Shown: positions 1-9,103 of the stretch, piece by piece
Layout of the letters: every line of letters starts with the position of its first letter
Position numbering within the stretch: position 1 is the stretch's first letter
NCBI GenBank assembly: GCA_017161705.1
Contig: JADFCW010000013.1
Location: 1 to 43,118, forward strand
Length of the DNA stretch: 43,118 nt
Reading direction: 5' to 3'
Origin: Candidatus Sumerlaeota bacterium
GTDB taxonomy: Bacteria > Sumerlaeota > Sumerlaeia > JADFCW01
Position numbers and translations under genes: made by a program
Notes under the pieces: model-generated
Database searches by the model: none
Told to the model about the DNA's origin: nothing
What the model saw: only the letters and a program-made list of their open reading frames with translations

Positions 1-1122
1 GACGGCGCCAACGGCATTCAGATTGTTGACGTCAGCGCCCCCTCGACGCCCACGGTCCGCGGGGTCTATGACACACCGGGCTGGACCTATCAAGTGGCTG
101 TTGCCGGTTCTATGGCGTATATTGCCGACGGCGCCGGCGGGCTTCAGATGGTTGAGGTCAGCGATCCGGCCTCGCCCCAGTTCCGCGGCGCGTACACCAC
201 ACCAAGCGAGGCGCGAGGGGTTGCGGTGGCAGGCAATTATGCATATATTGCCGACGGGAATTTGCATATCATCGATGTGACCAGCCCGTCGGCGCCGCAG
301 TTCCGCGGCGCCTATTTCACTCCGGGCGAGGCAAAAGCCGTCGCCGTCTCAGGCGGGCTGGCCTATGTGGCCGACGGGACCAGCGGCCTTCAGATTATTG
401 ATGTCAGCGACCCTCTGTCGCCGGTCTTTCGCGGAGCCTATGACACTCCGGGGGATACGCACGGTGTGTTTGTCGAAGGCATCATGGCGTATCTGGCCGA
501 TGGCGGGGTCGAGTGCGGACTGCGCATCCTCGAGGTCAGCATGCCCTCGCTTCCCCAGCCGAGGGCGTTTTATCCGACGCTCGACGAGGCCCGCGGTGTA
601 GCCGTTTCCGACGGCTTTGCGTATGTCGCTCTCGCACGGTGGGGCCTGCTCGTTCTCGACGTCCGAAACTCGTTGTCGCCGCAGCTGCTCGGACTGTACA
701 ACACACCGGACGAGGCGCAGGCCGTGGCTGTGTCCGAGGGGCTGGTCTATCTTGGCGACGGTCTCAGCGGGCTGTGGATTCTGCACTATACGGGCGGCAC
801 CGTCCCTGCCGCGCCTTCCAATCTCACCGCCGCCGCTCTCTCCATGAGCTCTATCGGGCTTCGCTGGCAGGACAACTCGCTCAACGAACTGACCTTTGAG
901 ATCGAGCGCCGTTTGGGAACCACCGGCCCATGGGCCCTGATCAAGAGCGCGCCGCGCAATGCGACTGCCTATGAAGACACCGGCTTGAGCTCCAATACTC
1001 TTTATTCCTACCGCATCCGCGCCAAAAACGGCGTCGGCTATTCAACGTATCCCAGCGCCGCCACCGCCCGCACGCTCAGCCGTCCCGCCGCCGCACGGTC
1101 GGACTGGATTTGGTATCGGTAG
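1..1122 (+). CDS. LVIVD-repeat (beta-propeller-like) protein with C-terminal fibronectin type III domain; 5' end outside the window
   Basis: Frame 1 is open from base 1 (DGANGIQIVDVSAPSTP...). Repeats of about 42 aa with the pattern 'RGAYxTPxEAxxVAVxGxxAYVADGxxGLQIIDVSDPxSP', then an FN3-like segment (PAAPSNLTAAALSMSSIGLRWQDNSLNELTFEIERR...). Stop TAG at 1120-1122. Confidence 0.85.
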   Translation, partial: DGANGIQIVDVSAPSTPTVRGVYDTPGWTYQVAVAGSMAYIADGAGGLQMVEVSDPASPQFRGAYTTPSEARGVAVAGNYAYIADGNLHIIDVTSPSAPQFRGAYFTPGEAKAVAVSGGLAYVADGTSGLQIIDVSDPLSPVFRGAYDTPGDTHGVFVEGIMAYLADGGVECGLRILEVSMPSLPQPRAFYPTLDEARGVAVSDGFAYVALARWGLLVLDVRNSLSPQLLGLYNTPDEAQAVAVSEGLVYLGDGLSGLWILHYTGGTVPAAPSNLTAAALSMSSIGLRWQDNSLNELTFEIERRLGTTGPWALIKSAPRNATAYEDTGLSSNTLYSYRIRAKNGVGYSTYPSAATARTLSRPAAARSDWIWYR

Positions 1123-1185
1123 TCCGCTCCAAGCGCGCACCGCCCGAAGGTGCCCCCGGAATTTCTGTACTTCCCGGTCAGACGC

Positions 1186-1650
1186 CTATTTGGGACCCTC
1201 GCCCCGTTTGAGAGATTCTAGAACGGCCGCATCCAGAAGGTCTTTCGGTCTTCCTGATGCCCGCTTATTTTGGATGAGGTCGTCGAGCGAGAGGATACGA
1301 ATAGGAAGTCCTTCGATCTCCACCTGGAGGGAGCGGATGTAGGCCTCCGCAAACCGCAACCCGGAGGCACCGGTCATGATGTCAATTCTTCGAGGGGCCA
1401 TTCCAATTTGAAATACCGTGTCATCCTGTTGAAAGTCGGTCTCGGTCAGATTGAGCAACGGTGCGCCAAAGCGTTGGATGGCCCGCAGAACGGCTTTTGC
1501 ATTTTCCGGTGAGGGCTCGACCCAAAGATCAATATCCATGGTCGCCCGGGGAAAGCCGTGGGCGGCCATAGCGTAGGCGCCGACGACAAGGAACCTAACC
1601 TTTTCGTCGAACAACGCTTGTAACATTTCTTTGTAGTCTTCGTTCAACAT
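1186..1650 (-). CDS. Nucleotidyltransferase-fold protein (MNT / AbiEii-like / DUF6036-like)
   Basis: MLNEDYKEMLQALFDEKVRFLVVGAYAMAAHGFPRATMDIDLWVEPSPENAKA...: GAYAMAAHG...RATMDIDLWV matches the nucleotidyltransferase G-x-hA-x(n)-T-x-DID core. Confidence 0.8.
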   Translation of the reverse strand: MLNEDYKEMLQALFDEKVRFLVVGAYAMAAHGFPRATMDIDLWVEPSPENAKAVLRAIQRFGAPLLNLTETDFQQDDTVFQIGMAPRRIDIMTGASGLRFAEAYIRSLQVEIEGLPIRILSLDDLIQNKRASGRPKDLLDAAVLESLKRGEGPK

Positions 1651-1786
1651 CGTGCCGTTTGCTCAACGAGGCAACCTCGCGCGTCAGCGGCCACACCAGC
1701 GCAATGCGTTCGGCAGGCGAGCCGGGAACAAAGTCATCGTTTGCTCTGCCGCCCAAGCGCTTGAGCGTTACGCGGGATTTGTTCAT
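1595..1786 (-). CDS. Small conserved-looking protein (63 aa) upstream of and overlapping the nucleotidyltransferase
   Basis: MNKSRVTLKRLGGRANDDFVPGSPAERIALVWPLTREVASLSKRHDVERRLQRNVTSVVRRKG. Internal ATG at 1786 within the longer supplied ORF 1595..1963; overlaps the nucleotidyltransferase start by 56 nt. The DDFVPGSPAERIALVWPLT segment looks like a small protein I recall next to nucleotidyltransferases (from memory, not searched). Confidence 0.65.
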   Translation of the reverse strand: MNKSRVTLKRLGGRANDDFVPGSPAERIALVWPLTREVASLSKRHDVERRLQRNVTSVVRRKG

Positions 1787-2166
1787 GGATTGTTTCTGTC
1801 GCATTTGTGTCGGTCTTCCGGCAGGCTTTTGGCCTCCAAACTTGTCATCCTTGACAGCATGAGAGTTAGCCGGATTGCCTGTCAATCCCGAATCTCGGCC
1901 ACGGCACGGTTGGGTCCTCCATTCCGGAATGCAGAATCCCACACTCCGTATTGCCGCACTCAAAGTCGCATGCGACGTTGCACCGGTGGATCCGGCGAAA
2001 TTGGGGCAAGGTCAAGAACAGGTGTGTTTAACTCCAAATCCTTGGGCGCAGAAGGATTTGCCAACTGGCATGGCAATTGATACCCCAGAGGTGAATGAAT
2101 CAATGCGACGGGCGGCGACATGTTCATGTGTTTCATTAGCCACCCGCCTGCGCAAGGTGAGAGAAA

Positions 2167-4782
2167 ATGGACATCAATCGGTTGACGCAAAAATCGCAAG
2201 AGGCCCTGCATGACGCCCAGACCAAGGCGCTTCGCTACGGGCACGTCGAGGTGGACGGAGAGCATCTTCTCCTGGCACTTGTCGAACAGCCGGAGGGGCT
2301 GATTCCGCGGCTATTGCAAAAAATGGATGTGCCCGTCGAGTCGTTCAAGTCGGCGATCGAGCGCGAGTTGGAATCGCGTCCGCGCGTTTCGGGACCTGGG
2401 GCCAAACCTGGCGAGGTTTATGTGACGCAGCGACTGAACCGCGTCTTCGTTGCCGCCGAGGACGAAGCCAGACGGCTGAAGGATGAGTATGTCTCGGTCG
2501 AGCACCTCGTGCTGGCAATGATTCAGGAAGGCGAAACGACGGCCGCCGGCCGCATCTTCCGCCAGTTCAACGTCACGCGCGACCGCTTCCTTCAGGCCTT
2601 AACGAGCGTTCGCGGCCATCAGCGCGTCCAAAGCGCCAACCCCGAGGCCACCTACGAAGCTCTCGAGCGATACGGCCGCGACTTGGTCGAGGAGGCGCAG
2701 CGCGGCAAACTCGACCCCGTGATCGGGCGCGATGCCGAAATTCGGCGTGTCATTCGCATTCTGTCGCGCCGCACCAAGAACAATCCAGTCCTGATCGGCG
2801 AGCCGGGCGTGGGCAAGACGGCGATAGTCGAGGGACTGGCTCATCGCATTGTGCGCGGCGACGTGCCCGAAGGCCTCAAGGACAAACGCGTGTTTGCACT
2901 CGACATGGGCGCTCTGGTCGCCGGAGCAAAATACCGCGGCGAGTTCGAGGAGCGTCTCAAGGCCGTCCTCCAGGAGATCAAGCAGAGCGAAGGCCGCATC
3001 CTGCTCTTCATTGACGAGTTGCACACCATCGTCGGGGCGGGCCGGGCCGAAGGCTCGATGGACGCCGGCAACATGCTCAAGCCCATGCTTGCGCGCGGCG
3101 AGTTGCATTGCATCGGCGCCACCACTCTCGACGAGTACCGGAAATACATCGAAAAGGACGCCGCGCTCGAACGCCGATTCCAGCCCGTTATGGTGGACCA
3201 GCCGACCGTCGAGGACACCATTTCGATCCTGCGCGGCCTGCGCGAACGGTTCGAGGTGCACCACGGCGTGCGGATTCAGGACAACGCGCTGGTGGCCGCC
3301 GCAACCCTTTCGCACCGATACATCAGCGACCGGTTTCTGCCCGACAAGGCCATTGACCTCGTGGACGAGGCCTGCGCCATGATCCGCACCGAGATTGACT
3401 CGATGCCCGCCGAACTCGACGAAGTGACCCGCCGCGTCACGCAGCTCGAAATCGAAGAAGCCGCGCTGAAAAAAGAGAAAGATAAATCCAGCCTCGAGCG
3501 TCTGGAGGCGCTCCGGAGGGAACTGGCCGACCTCAAAAACCGCGCCGACGCCATGCGCGCGCAGTGGGAAACCGAAAAGGCAGCCATCCATCGCGTCCAG
3601 CAATTGCGCAGCCAGATCGAGGCCGTGCGGCTGGAGATGGAAAAGGCCGAGCGGAACTACGACCTCAACCGCGCCGCCGAACTGAAATACGGCAAACTGC
3701 TCGAACTCGAACGCCAACTGCAGACCGAAGAGCAGCGGCTCAATGAACAGCTGAACGGCACACGGCTGCTTCGCGAAGAAGTGACCGAAGAAGAAATCGC
3801 CGACATCATCTCGCGCTGGACGGGTATTCCTCTAACGCGGCTGCTCGAAGGCGAGCGGGAGAAGCTGCTCCGCCTCGACGAAGTGCTCCATCGCCGCGTC
3901 GTCGGCCAGGACGAAGCCGTGCAGCTGGTGGCCGACGCGGTGATCCGCGCCCGGTCGGGCATCAAGGACCCGCGCCGGCCCATCGGCTCGTTCATCTTCC
4001 TCGGCCCGACGGGCGTGGGCAAAACCGAATTGGCCAAAACGCTGGCCGAGGCGCTCTTCGACAGCGAAGAGAACATCGTTCGCATTGACATGAGCGAGTA
4101 TATGGAAAAGCACACGGTGTCGCGGCTGGTGGGTGCACCGCCCGGCTACGTCGGCTACGAAGAGGGCGGACAACTCACTGAGGCTGTCCGCCGCAAACCC
4201 TATTCGGTCGTGTTGTTCGACGAAATCGAAAAGGCCCACCACGACGTGTTCAATGTGCTGCTCCAAATCCTCGACGACGGCCGGTTGACCGACGCGCAGG
4301 GCCGCACGGTGGATTTCAAAAATACCGTTATCATCATGACCTCGAACATCGGCTCGCACCACCTGACCGAAGGCATCACCGAGAGCGGCGAGATCGAGGA
4401 AGCAGTGCGCGAGCGGGTGATGCGCGAACTGCGCCAGCACTTCCGCCCCGAATTTCTCAACCGCGTGGATGATATTGTTCTGTTCAAGCCGCTGCGGCTG
4501 GCTGAAATTGAAAAGATCGTGGACTTGCAGATGGAGCAACTGCGGCGGCGCCTGGCCGATCGCCGGATCACGCTCGACATCACCGAGCCGGCGCGGCAGT
4601 TCATCGCGCGCGAGGGCTACGATCCCGTCTATGGCGCGCGGCCGCTCAAACGCTTCCTGCAGCGCGAACTCGAAACGCGCATCGGACGGGCGCTCGTGGC
4701 CGGCGAAATCCCCGATGGAGCCGTACTCCGCGTGGAACTGGATAAAGGCGCACTGGCGGTCAGGCACGCCGATCATCGGTAA
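2167..4782 (+). CDS. clpB: ATP-dependent chaperone ClpB (Hsp100)
   Basis: 871 aa; Clp-N domain, two AAA modules ([34 protein letters not shown]), coiled-coil M domain between them, [17 protein letters not shown]. Confidence 0.97.
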   Translation: MDINRLTQKSQEALHDAQTKALRYGHVEVDGEHLLLALVEQPEGLIPRLLQKMDVPVESFKSAIERELESRPRVSGPGAKPGEVYVTQRLNRVFVAAEDEARRLKDEYVSVEHLVLAMIQEGETTAAGRIFRQFNVTRDRFLQALTSVRGHQRVQSANPEATYEALERYGRDLVEEAQRGKLDPVIGRDAEIRRVIRILSRRTKNNPVLIGEPGVGKTAIVEGLAHRIVRGDVPEGLKDKRVFALDMGALVAGAKYRGEFEERLKAVLQEIKQSEGRILLFIDELHTIVGAGRAEGSMDAGNMLKPMLARGELHCIGATTLDEYRKYIEKDAALERRFQPVMVDQPTVEDTISILRGLRERFEVHHGVRIQDNALVAAATLSHRYISDRFLPDKAIDLVDEACAMIRTEIDSMPAELDEVTRRVTQLEIEEAALKKEKDKSSLERLEALRRELADLKNRADAMRAQWETEKAAIHRVQQLRSQIEAVRLEMEKAERNYDLNRAAELKYGKLLELERQLQTEEQRLNEQLNGTRLLREEVTEEEIADIISRWTGIPLTRLLEGEREKLLRLDEVLHRRVVGQDEAVQLVADAVIRARSGIKDPRRPIGSFIFLGPTGVGKTELAKTLAEALFDSEENIVRIDMSEYMEKHTVSRLVGAPPGYVGYEEGGQLTEAVRRKPYSVVLFDEIEKAHHDVFNVLLQILDDGRLTDAQGRTVDFKNTVIIMTSNIGSHHLTEGITESGEIEEAVRERVMRELRQHFRPEFLNRVDDIVLFKPLRLAEIEKIVDLQMEQLRRRLADRRITLDITEPARQFIAREGYDPVYGARPLKRFLQRELETRIGRALVAGEIPDGAVLRVELDKGALAVRHADHR

Positions 4783-5211
4783 TCTGCTTTGCCGCTCTTC
4801 CCCCGTATCTGTCGAAGTGTATCGCATTTGAGCGCAGCCCGTCCTCTCCATTCGGATGGCTTGAACTGGAATCCAACCTTCAGGTCATGTTGGCAAGTTC
4901 TCCCTGGAGGCCGGGCTTCCAGATGCAGACGACCAGGATTCCGCTATAGAGCGAACGATGCTATTCTGATGAGCGGGGATAGCACCCCAAATCGCTCAAA
5001 CTGTATTGGGTTCACACATTCGCGAGAACTCCGCGAGGGTTGAAATGCATATACGGCGCGGCGAAGCGGGAACATCGGAAAGTCTCCATTAAAAGACATT
5101 TGATCCCTGCGAGCTCACCTAAACCTCGGAATCACCGGCAGTGTGCTTGACAAGACCGGTGGCGGGCGATGAAACTCCCGCCTATTGATTTTAGGAGATA
5201 CCTGTCGGGTT

Positions 5212-6915
5212 ATGAAAACGCAAATTGCCGAACTGATTCAACAAGCTGCTGTCGCCTATCTGCAAAGTCTCGGTCTCGCCCCGCCCGAATCGTTGGACTG
5301 CGCCGTTCAGTTGCCGAAGAATCCAGCCCACGGGGATTTCACCACGCAGGCCGCTTTTGCTCTGGCCAGGCGCCTCGAGCGCCCGCCGATGGAAATCGCC
5401 CGCGGCCTCGCCGCCCACTGGCCGCCCAGCGATCTGGTCGCTTCGGTCGAAGCGGCCCCGCCCGGTTTTCTCAACATCCGGCTGCGAGCCGGCGGCATGG
5501 CCGACGCCCTGCGGGCTGTTTTGTCGCAAGGCGCCCACTACGGTCGCAGCCGCATGGGAGAAGGCAAGACTGCACAGGTCGAGTTCCTTAGCGCCAATCC
5601 CACCGGCCCGCTTCACATCGGCCATGCGCGCAATGCGATTGCGGGCGACACGCTGGCGCGGATTCTTGCCGCCGCCGGGTACGCGGTCACGCGCGAATAC
5701 TACTTCAACGACGCCGGCAATCAGATGCGCAATCTCGGCGAGTCGCTGCGCGTCCGCTATCTGCAGGCGCTGGGCCGCGATGCCCAGCTGCCTGAAGACG
5801 GCTACTACGGCAATTATCTGGTGGACATTGCCCAGCGGCTTTGCAGCGAACGCGGCGACTCGCTGGCCGACAGCACGGACGTGGATTTCTTCACTGCCTA
5901 CGCCGTCAAACACATCCTTGCGCTTATCGAGGAGGACTTGCGCGCGCTCGACATCCGCTTTGACGTCTGGACGACCGAGACCTCGATGTATCGCGAAGGC
6001 CGCGTCGAATCGGTTCTCCGCCGTCTGCGCGAGCGCGGTTTTGTCTATGACCGCGACGGCGCGGTGTGGCTTCGCTCGACCGCCTTCGGCGACGAAAAGG
6101 ACCGCGTTCTCATCAAGAGCGACGGCTCGATGACCTATCTCGTTCCCGACATTGCCTATCACGATCAGAAACTGGAGCGCGGATTCGATCTTATTGTGGA
6201 CCTGTTCGGCTCGGATCACCACGGCTATGTGCCGCGGTTGCGCGGGGCCATCGAGGCCTTGGGGCACGACGCCTCGCGGGTGCGCTGGCGGCTCTATCAG
6301 ATGGTAACGCTGCTGCGTTCGGGCGTGCAGACGAAGCTGTCCAAGCGCGCCGGGGAAATCGTGACCATCCAGCAAATGATTGCCGAACTGGGCCGCGATG
6401 TCGTGCGGTTCTTCTTTCTTATGCGCGAACTCGACAGCCATCTGGTGTTCGACTGGGACCTTGCGCTCAAGGCCGACTGGACGGAAAATCCCGTATATTA
6501 CATTCAGTATGCGCACGCGCGGATTTGTTCGATCTTCGAGAAGGCTGCCCGCCTGGGCTTTCGCTGGGAAGGCCTCGAGGCCAGTCCGCTCGAGCGCTTG
6601 ACGCTGCCCGAAGAACAGGCACTGATCAAAGAGTTGACGCGGTTTGGCGACGTGGTCGAGAGGGCGGCGCGCGATCTCGAACCGCACGGCATTACGCTGT
6701 ATTTGCGCGAACTGGCGGCGACGTTTCACAACTACTTCACGCGCGGCACGCGTGACCCTGACAGCCGCGTCATCCAACCCGACGATCCGGGCCTCATGCA
6801 GGCGCGCATGGCTCTGATTGCAGCCGTTCGGATTGTGCTGCGCAACGGCTTTGCGCTTCTGGGCATCAGCGCGCCGGAAAAAATGGAACGACAAGCCGCT
6901 GCACCCGAAGGTTGA
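5212..6915 (+). CDS. argS: Arginyl-tRNA synthetase
   Basis: EFLSANPTGPLHIGHARNAIAGDTLARIL (HIGH motif), DLFGSDHHGYVPRLRGAIEALG, C-terminal DALR-type domain. ATG at 5212 preferred over the TTG-started ORF at 5185. Confidence 0.96.
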   Translation: MKTQIAELIQQAAVAYLQSLGLAPPESLDCAVQLPKNPAHGDFTTQAAFALARRLERPPMEIARGLAAHWPPSDLVASVEAAPPGFLNIRLRAGGMADALRAVLSQGAHYGRSRMGEGKTAQVEFLSANPTGPLHIGHARNAIAGDTLARILAAAGYAVTREYYFNDAGNQMRNLGESLRVRYLQALGRDAQLPEDGYYGNYLVDIAQRLCSERGDSLADSTDVDFFTAYAVKHILALIEEDLRALDIRFDVWTTETSMYREGRVESVLRRLRERGFVYDRDGAVWLRSTAFGDEKDRVLIKSDGSMTYLVPDIAYHDQKLERGFDLIVDLFGSDHHGYVPRLRGAIEALGHDASRVRWRLYQMVTLLRSGVQTKLSKRAGEIVTIQQMIAELGRDVVRFFFLMRELDSHLVFDWDLALKADWTENPVYYIQYAHARICSIFEKAARLGFRWEGLEASPLERLTLPEEQALIKELTRFGDVVERAARDLEPHGITLYLRELAATFHNYFTRGTRDPDSRVIQPDDPGLMQARMALIAAVRIVLRNGFALLGISAPEKMERQAAAPEG

Positions 6916-6948
6916 GGGAAAAATAGACGTCCACTGGCATACGCACCG

Positions 6949-7635
6949 ATGATCAAAGCCGTCTTTTTCGATTACGACAACACGCTCTATGACTTCGAGC
7001 GCGTACGGCGTTACGGCCTCGCCCTCGCGCTTCAGCATCTCTATGAGCGCCTGCCCGACACCCGCGGCCGGCTCTCGATCGAGCGCCTGGCCCAACTGCG
7101 CGAGGATGTCGCCGCGGAAACCGACAATCCCGACGCCCGCCTGACCGAAATCCGCACCGAGAGTTTCCGCCGCGCCCTCGCCCTCTGCGGCTACGGCCCC
7201 GACCTGGCTCCCGAACTCGCGCGCATCTATTCGGAAGGCCGCTGGAAAATCGCCCGCCCCTACGAAGGCGCGCTGACCGCGCTGCGCCGGCTCCACGGCC
7301 GCTATGTGCTCGGGGTTATCTCGAACGGCAACACCCCTCACGACATTTTGGACCTGCATGACTACTTCGACTATTGGATTTTCGCCGACGAGGTGGGCGT
7401 TGCCAAACCCGACCCGCGCATTTTCCAACTGGCCATGGAGCGTGTTCCATGCGGCCCCCGCGAGTTTCTTTTTGTCGGCGATTCCGTCGAGTATGATGTG
7501 GCGGGTGCGGTCAACGCCGGGGTTCGTTCGGTGTGGCTGAATTCCCAGGGCAAGCCGTATCCGGACGGCGCGGCGCGGCCGGATTTTGAGATTGCCGACC
7601 TGGCCGAGTTGGTCGAGATTGTGGAGAGACTGTGA
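6949..7635 (+). CDS. HAD-superfamily hydrolase
   Basis: MIKAVFFDYDNTLYDFERV (DxDxT), VISNGNTPHDIL, VAKPDPRIF, FVGDSVEYDVAGAVNAG. Confidence 0.92.
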   Translation: MIKAVFFDYDNTLYDFERVRRYGLALALQHLYERLPDTRGRLSIERLAQLREDVAAETDNPDARLTEIRTESFRRALALCGYGPDLAPELARIYSEGRWKIARPYEGALTALRRLHGRYVLGVISNGNTPHDILDLHDYFDYWIFADEVGVAKPDPRIFQLAMERVPCGPREFLFVGDSVEYDVAGAVNAGVRSVWLNSQGKPYPDGAARPDFEIADLAELVEIVERL

Positions 7636-7672
7636 GCCGGTTCGCCCACATCCCCGGAGCGACGCCTCTCGT

Positions 7673-8512
7673 TCAGGAAAAATTCAAATCGCGCCGGAGA
7701 AAAATCCAATAACTGCCCGCCAGAAAAATCGCCATGCTCACGAGCGCCAGAGTCAGTCCCCAGCCCAACTCCGACGCCCACCAGCCGCCGGGCAGCCATT
7801 GATAATCGAAACCGCAAGCCGCCTGATCGGCAATTTTCAGCGCCGTGTCCCGATACGACGTGAAGACGTAGTCCGACAGTTCCCATTCGCCCCAGCGGAT
7901 GAGGTACTTCACCGGCTCGATGGCGATTACAAGGCCGACGCCCAGGCCGAGCGCGGTGGTCAGCGACTTGGCTGCCGTCGAAACAAAAACAGCGTAGCTC
8001 ACAATGGCGAACAGCGGGATGAGACTGAGCAACAAGGCCCAGAGCGAAACGCCCAGAATGCGCGGCAGCGGATAAATCACCGTGCCGTCATCCACAATCG
8101 GGCCCAGCTGGAGTTGGCTATGGGCCAGGGGGACAATCACTGCGAGGAACAGAAGGACGAGCAAGAGGACGTAGCCGAAGGCGAAGACAATTTTGGCGGT
8201 CAGGAACGTGCCGCGCCGAATCGGCCGCGTCAGAATGTTGCGATACGTGCCGCCCGCAGTCTCGCCGGCAACGAGAATCGAGCCGAAAATGACGCCGAAA
8301 AACGGAATGACGGAAGTCACGGCCGAGATCAAGCCCTTGAGAATGATGTCAAAGGCGTTAGTCTCTCCGCGGGGGCCGGCTATTTGCTGAACCCCTTTCG
8401 GCCAGAAAAAGGCCAAAAGCATGACGGCAATCATACCGAGATAGGGAAATTTTTGCCGGCTGTATTTCGAGAACTCGTTGTGAAGTGCGGCCCAGAATCC
8501 GTGCATGCGCAT
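7673..8512 (-). CDS. ABC-2 type transporter permease
   Basis: Multiple hydrophobic segments; GVIFGSILVAGETAGGTYRNILTRPIRRGTFLTAKIVFAFGYVLLLVLLFLAVIV is typical of ABC-2 permeases. ATG at 8512 (MRMHGFWAALHNEFSKY). Confidence 0.85.
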   Translation of the reverse strand: MRMHGFWAALHNEFSKYSRQKFPYLGMIAVMLLAFFWPKGVQQIAGPRGETNAFDIILKGLISAVTSVIPFFGVIFGSILVAGETAGGTYRNILTRPIRRGTFLTAKIVFAFGYVLLLVLLFLAVIVPLAHSQLQLGPIVDDGTVIYPLPRILGVSLWALLLSLIPLFAIVSYAVFVSTAAKSLTTALGLGVGLVIAIEPVKYLIRWGEWELSDYVFTSYRDTALKIADQAACGFDYQWLPGGWWASELGWGLTLALVSMAIFLAGSYWIFLRRDLNFS

Positions 8513-8611
8513 TACCCATCTGCGAGATGAACGGCGGGAAAACCCCGCCGGCAACAGAGCGAATCGTCAGCGGCCGGAACCGACTTGTCAAGGCGCAGAC
8601 AATCTTTCGCC

Positions 8612-8862
8612 ATGGTTATGGCCGCAGGCCGCGTCCGGTGCGTCGAAACTTGTCGGGCAAAAGCAGCATGGCTGCCGCAGTCCAAAGCGAAAGCATTCCG
8701 CTTTGCCGGATCAGGGCAAAACTTTTGGAGTGCGGCAGCCATGCTGCCGCTTTTGCTGTAACGGTTCATCGCAAGACAACCGACCGCCCTCTCTTTTTCG
8801 GCCGCCTTAGAATGTTCCATCTTGAGATCCAGCCGTTTAGCGAAGATCTTTTTTGTTGCGGC
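8612..8862. repeat. Dispersed intergenic repeat, copy A: inverted GCGGCAGC-type palindromes flanking a variable core, plus conserved 3' segment
   Basis: Left arm agcagcatggctgccgcagtccaaag (8662-8687), right arm cttttggagtgcggcagccatgctgccgct (8722-8751), then conserved tcatcgcaagacaa...ctctctttttcggccgcc...gaagatctttttt. Same layout as copy B. Confidence 0.9.
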
Positions 8863-9103
8863 AGGCGGCCACGTTCGTTTGTCGGATTCATCCCTACTTC
8901 GTGGGGATTATGAATACTAGCGGACGTGAAAGCCGCTCAGGGAATTGGAAGGAATAGCGCAAACTAAAGTATGGACTGCGAATGGCACGCGGGAGCATGG
9001 ACTGCGGACAGCAAATTGAAGTTTCGATTCCATGCAGTTTGGACTGCACCTTTTCCATATTCCACTTGAAGAAGTATTCGCGGGAAATGACCCGTGCAAA
9101 CTG

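Noticed and set aside
2599-3717. 372-aa minus-strand ORF
   Set aside because: Antisense to clpB; shadow ORF.
5145-5185. TTGACA box upstream of argS as a promoter
   Set aside because: No acceptable -10 element at 16-18 nt spacing (TGAAAC); too weak to report.
5191-7428. 745-aa minus-strand ORF
   Set aside because: Antisense to argS and the HAD hydrolase; no recognisable domain.
8485-8913. Short ORFs over repeat copy A (and analogous ORFs at 26359-26571)
   Set aside because: Translations such as GVRQPCCRFC recur simply because the DNA repeat recurs; the repeat is non-coding and palindromic.
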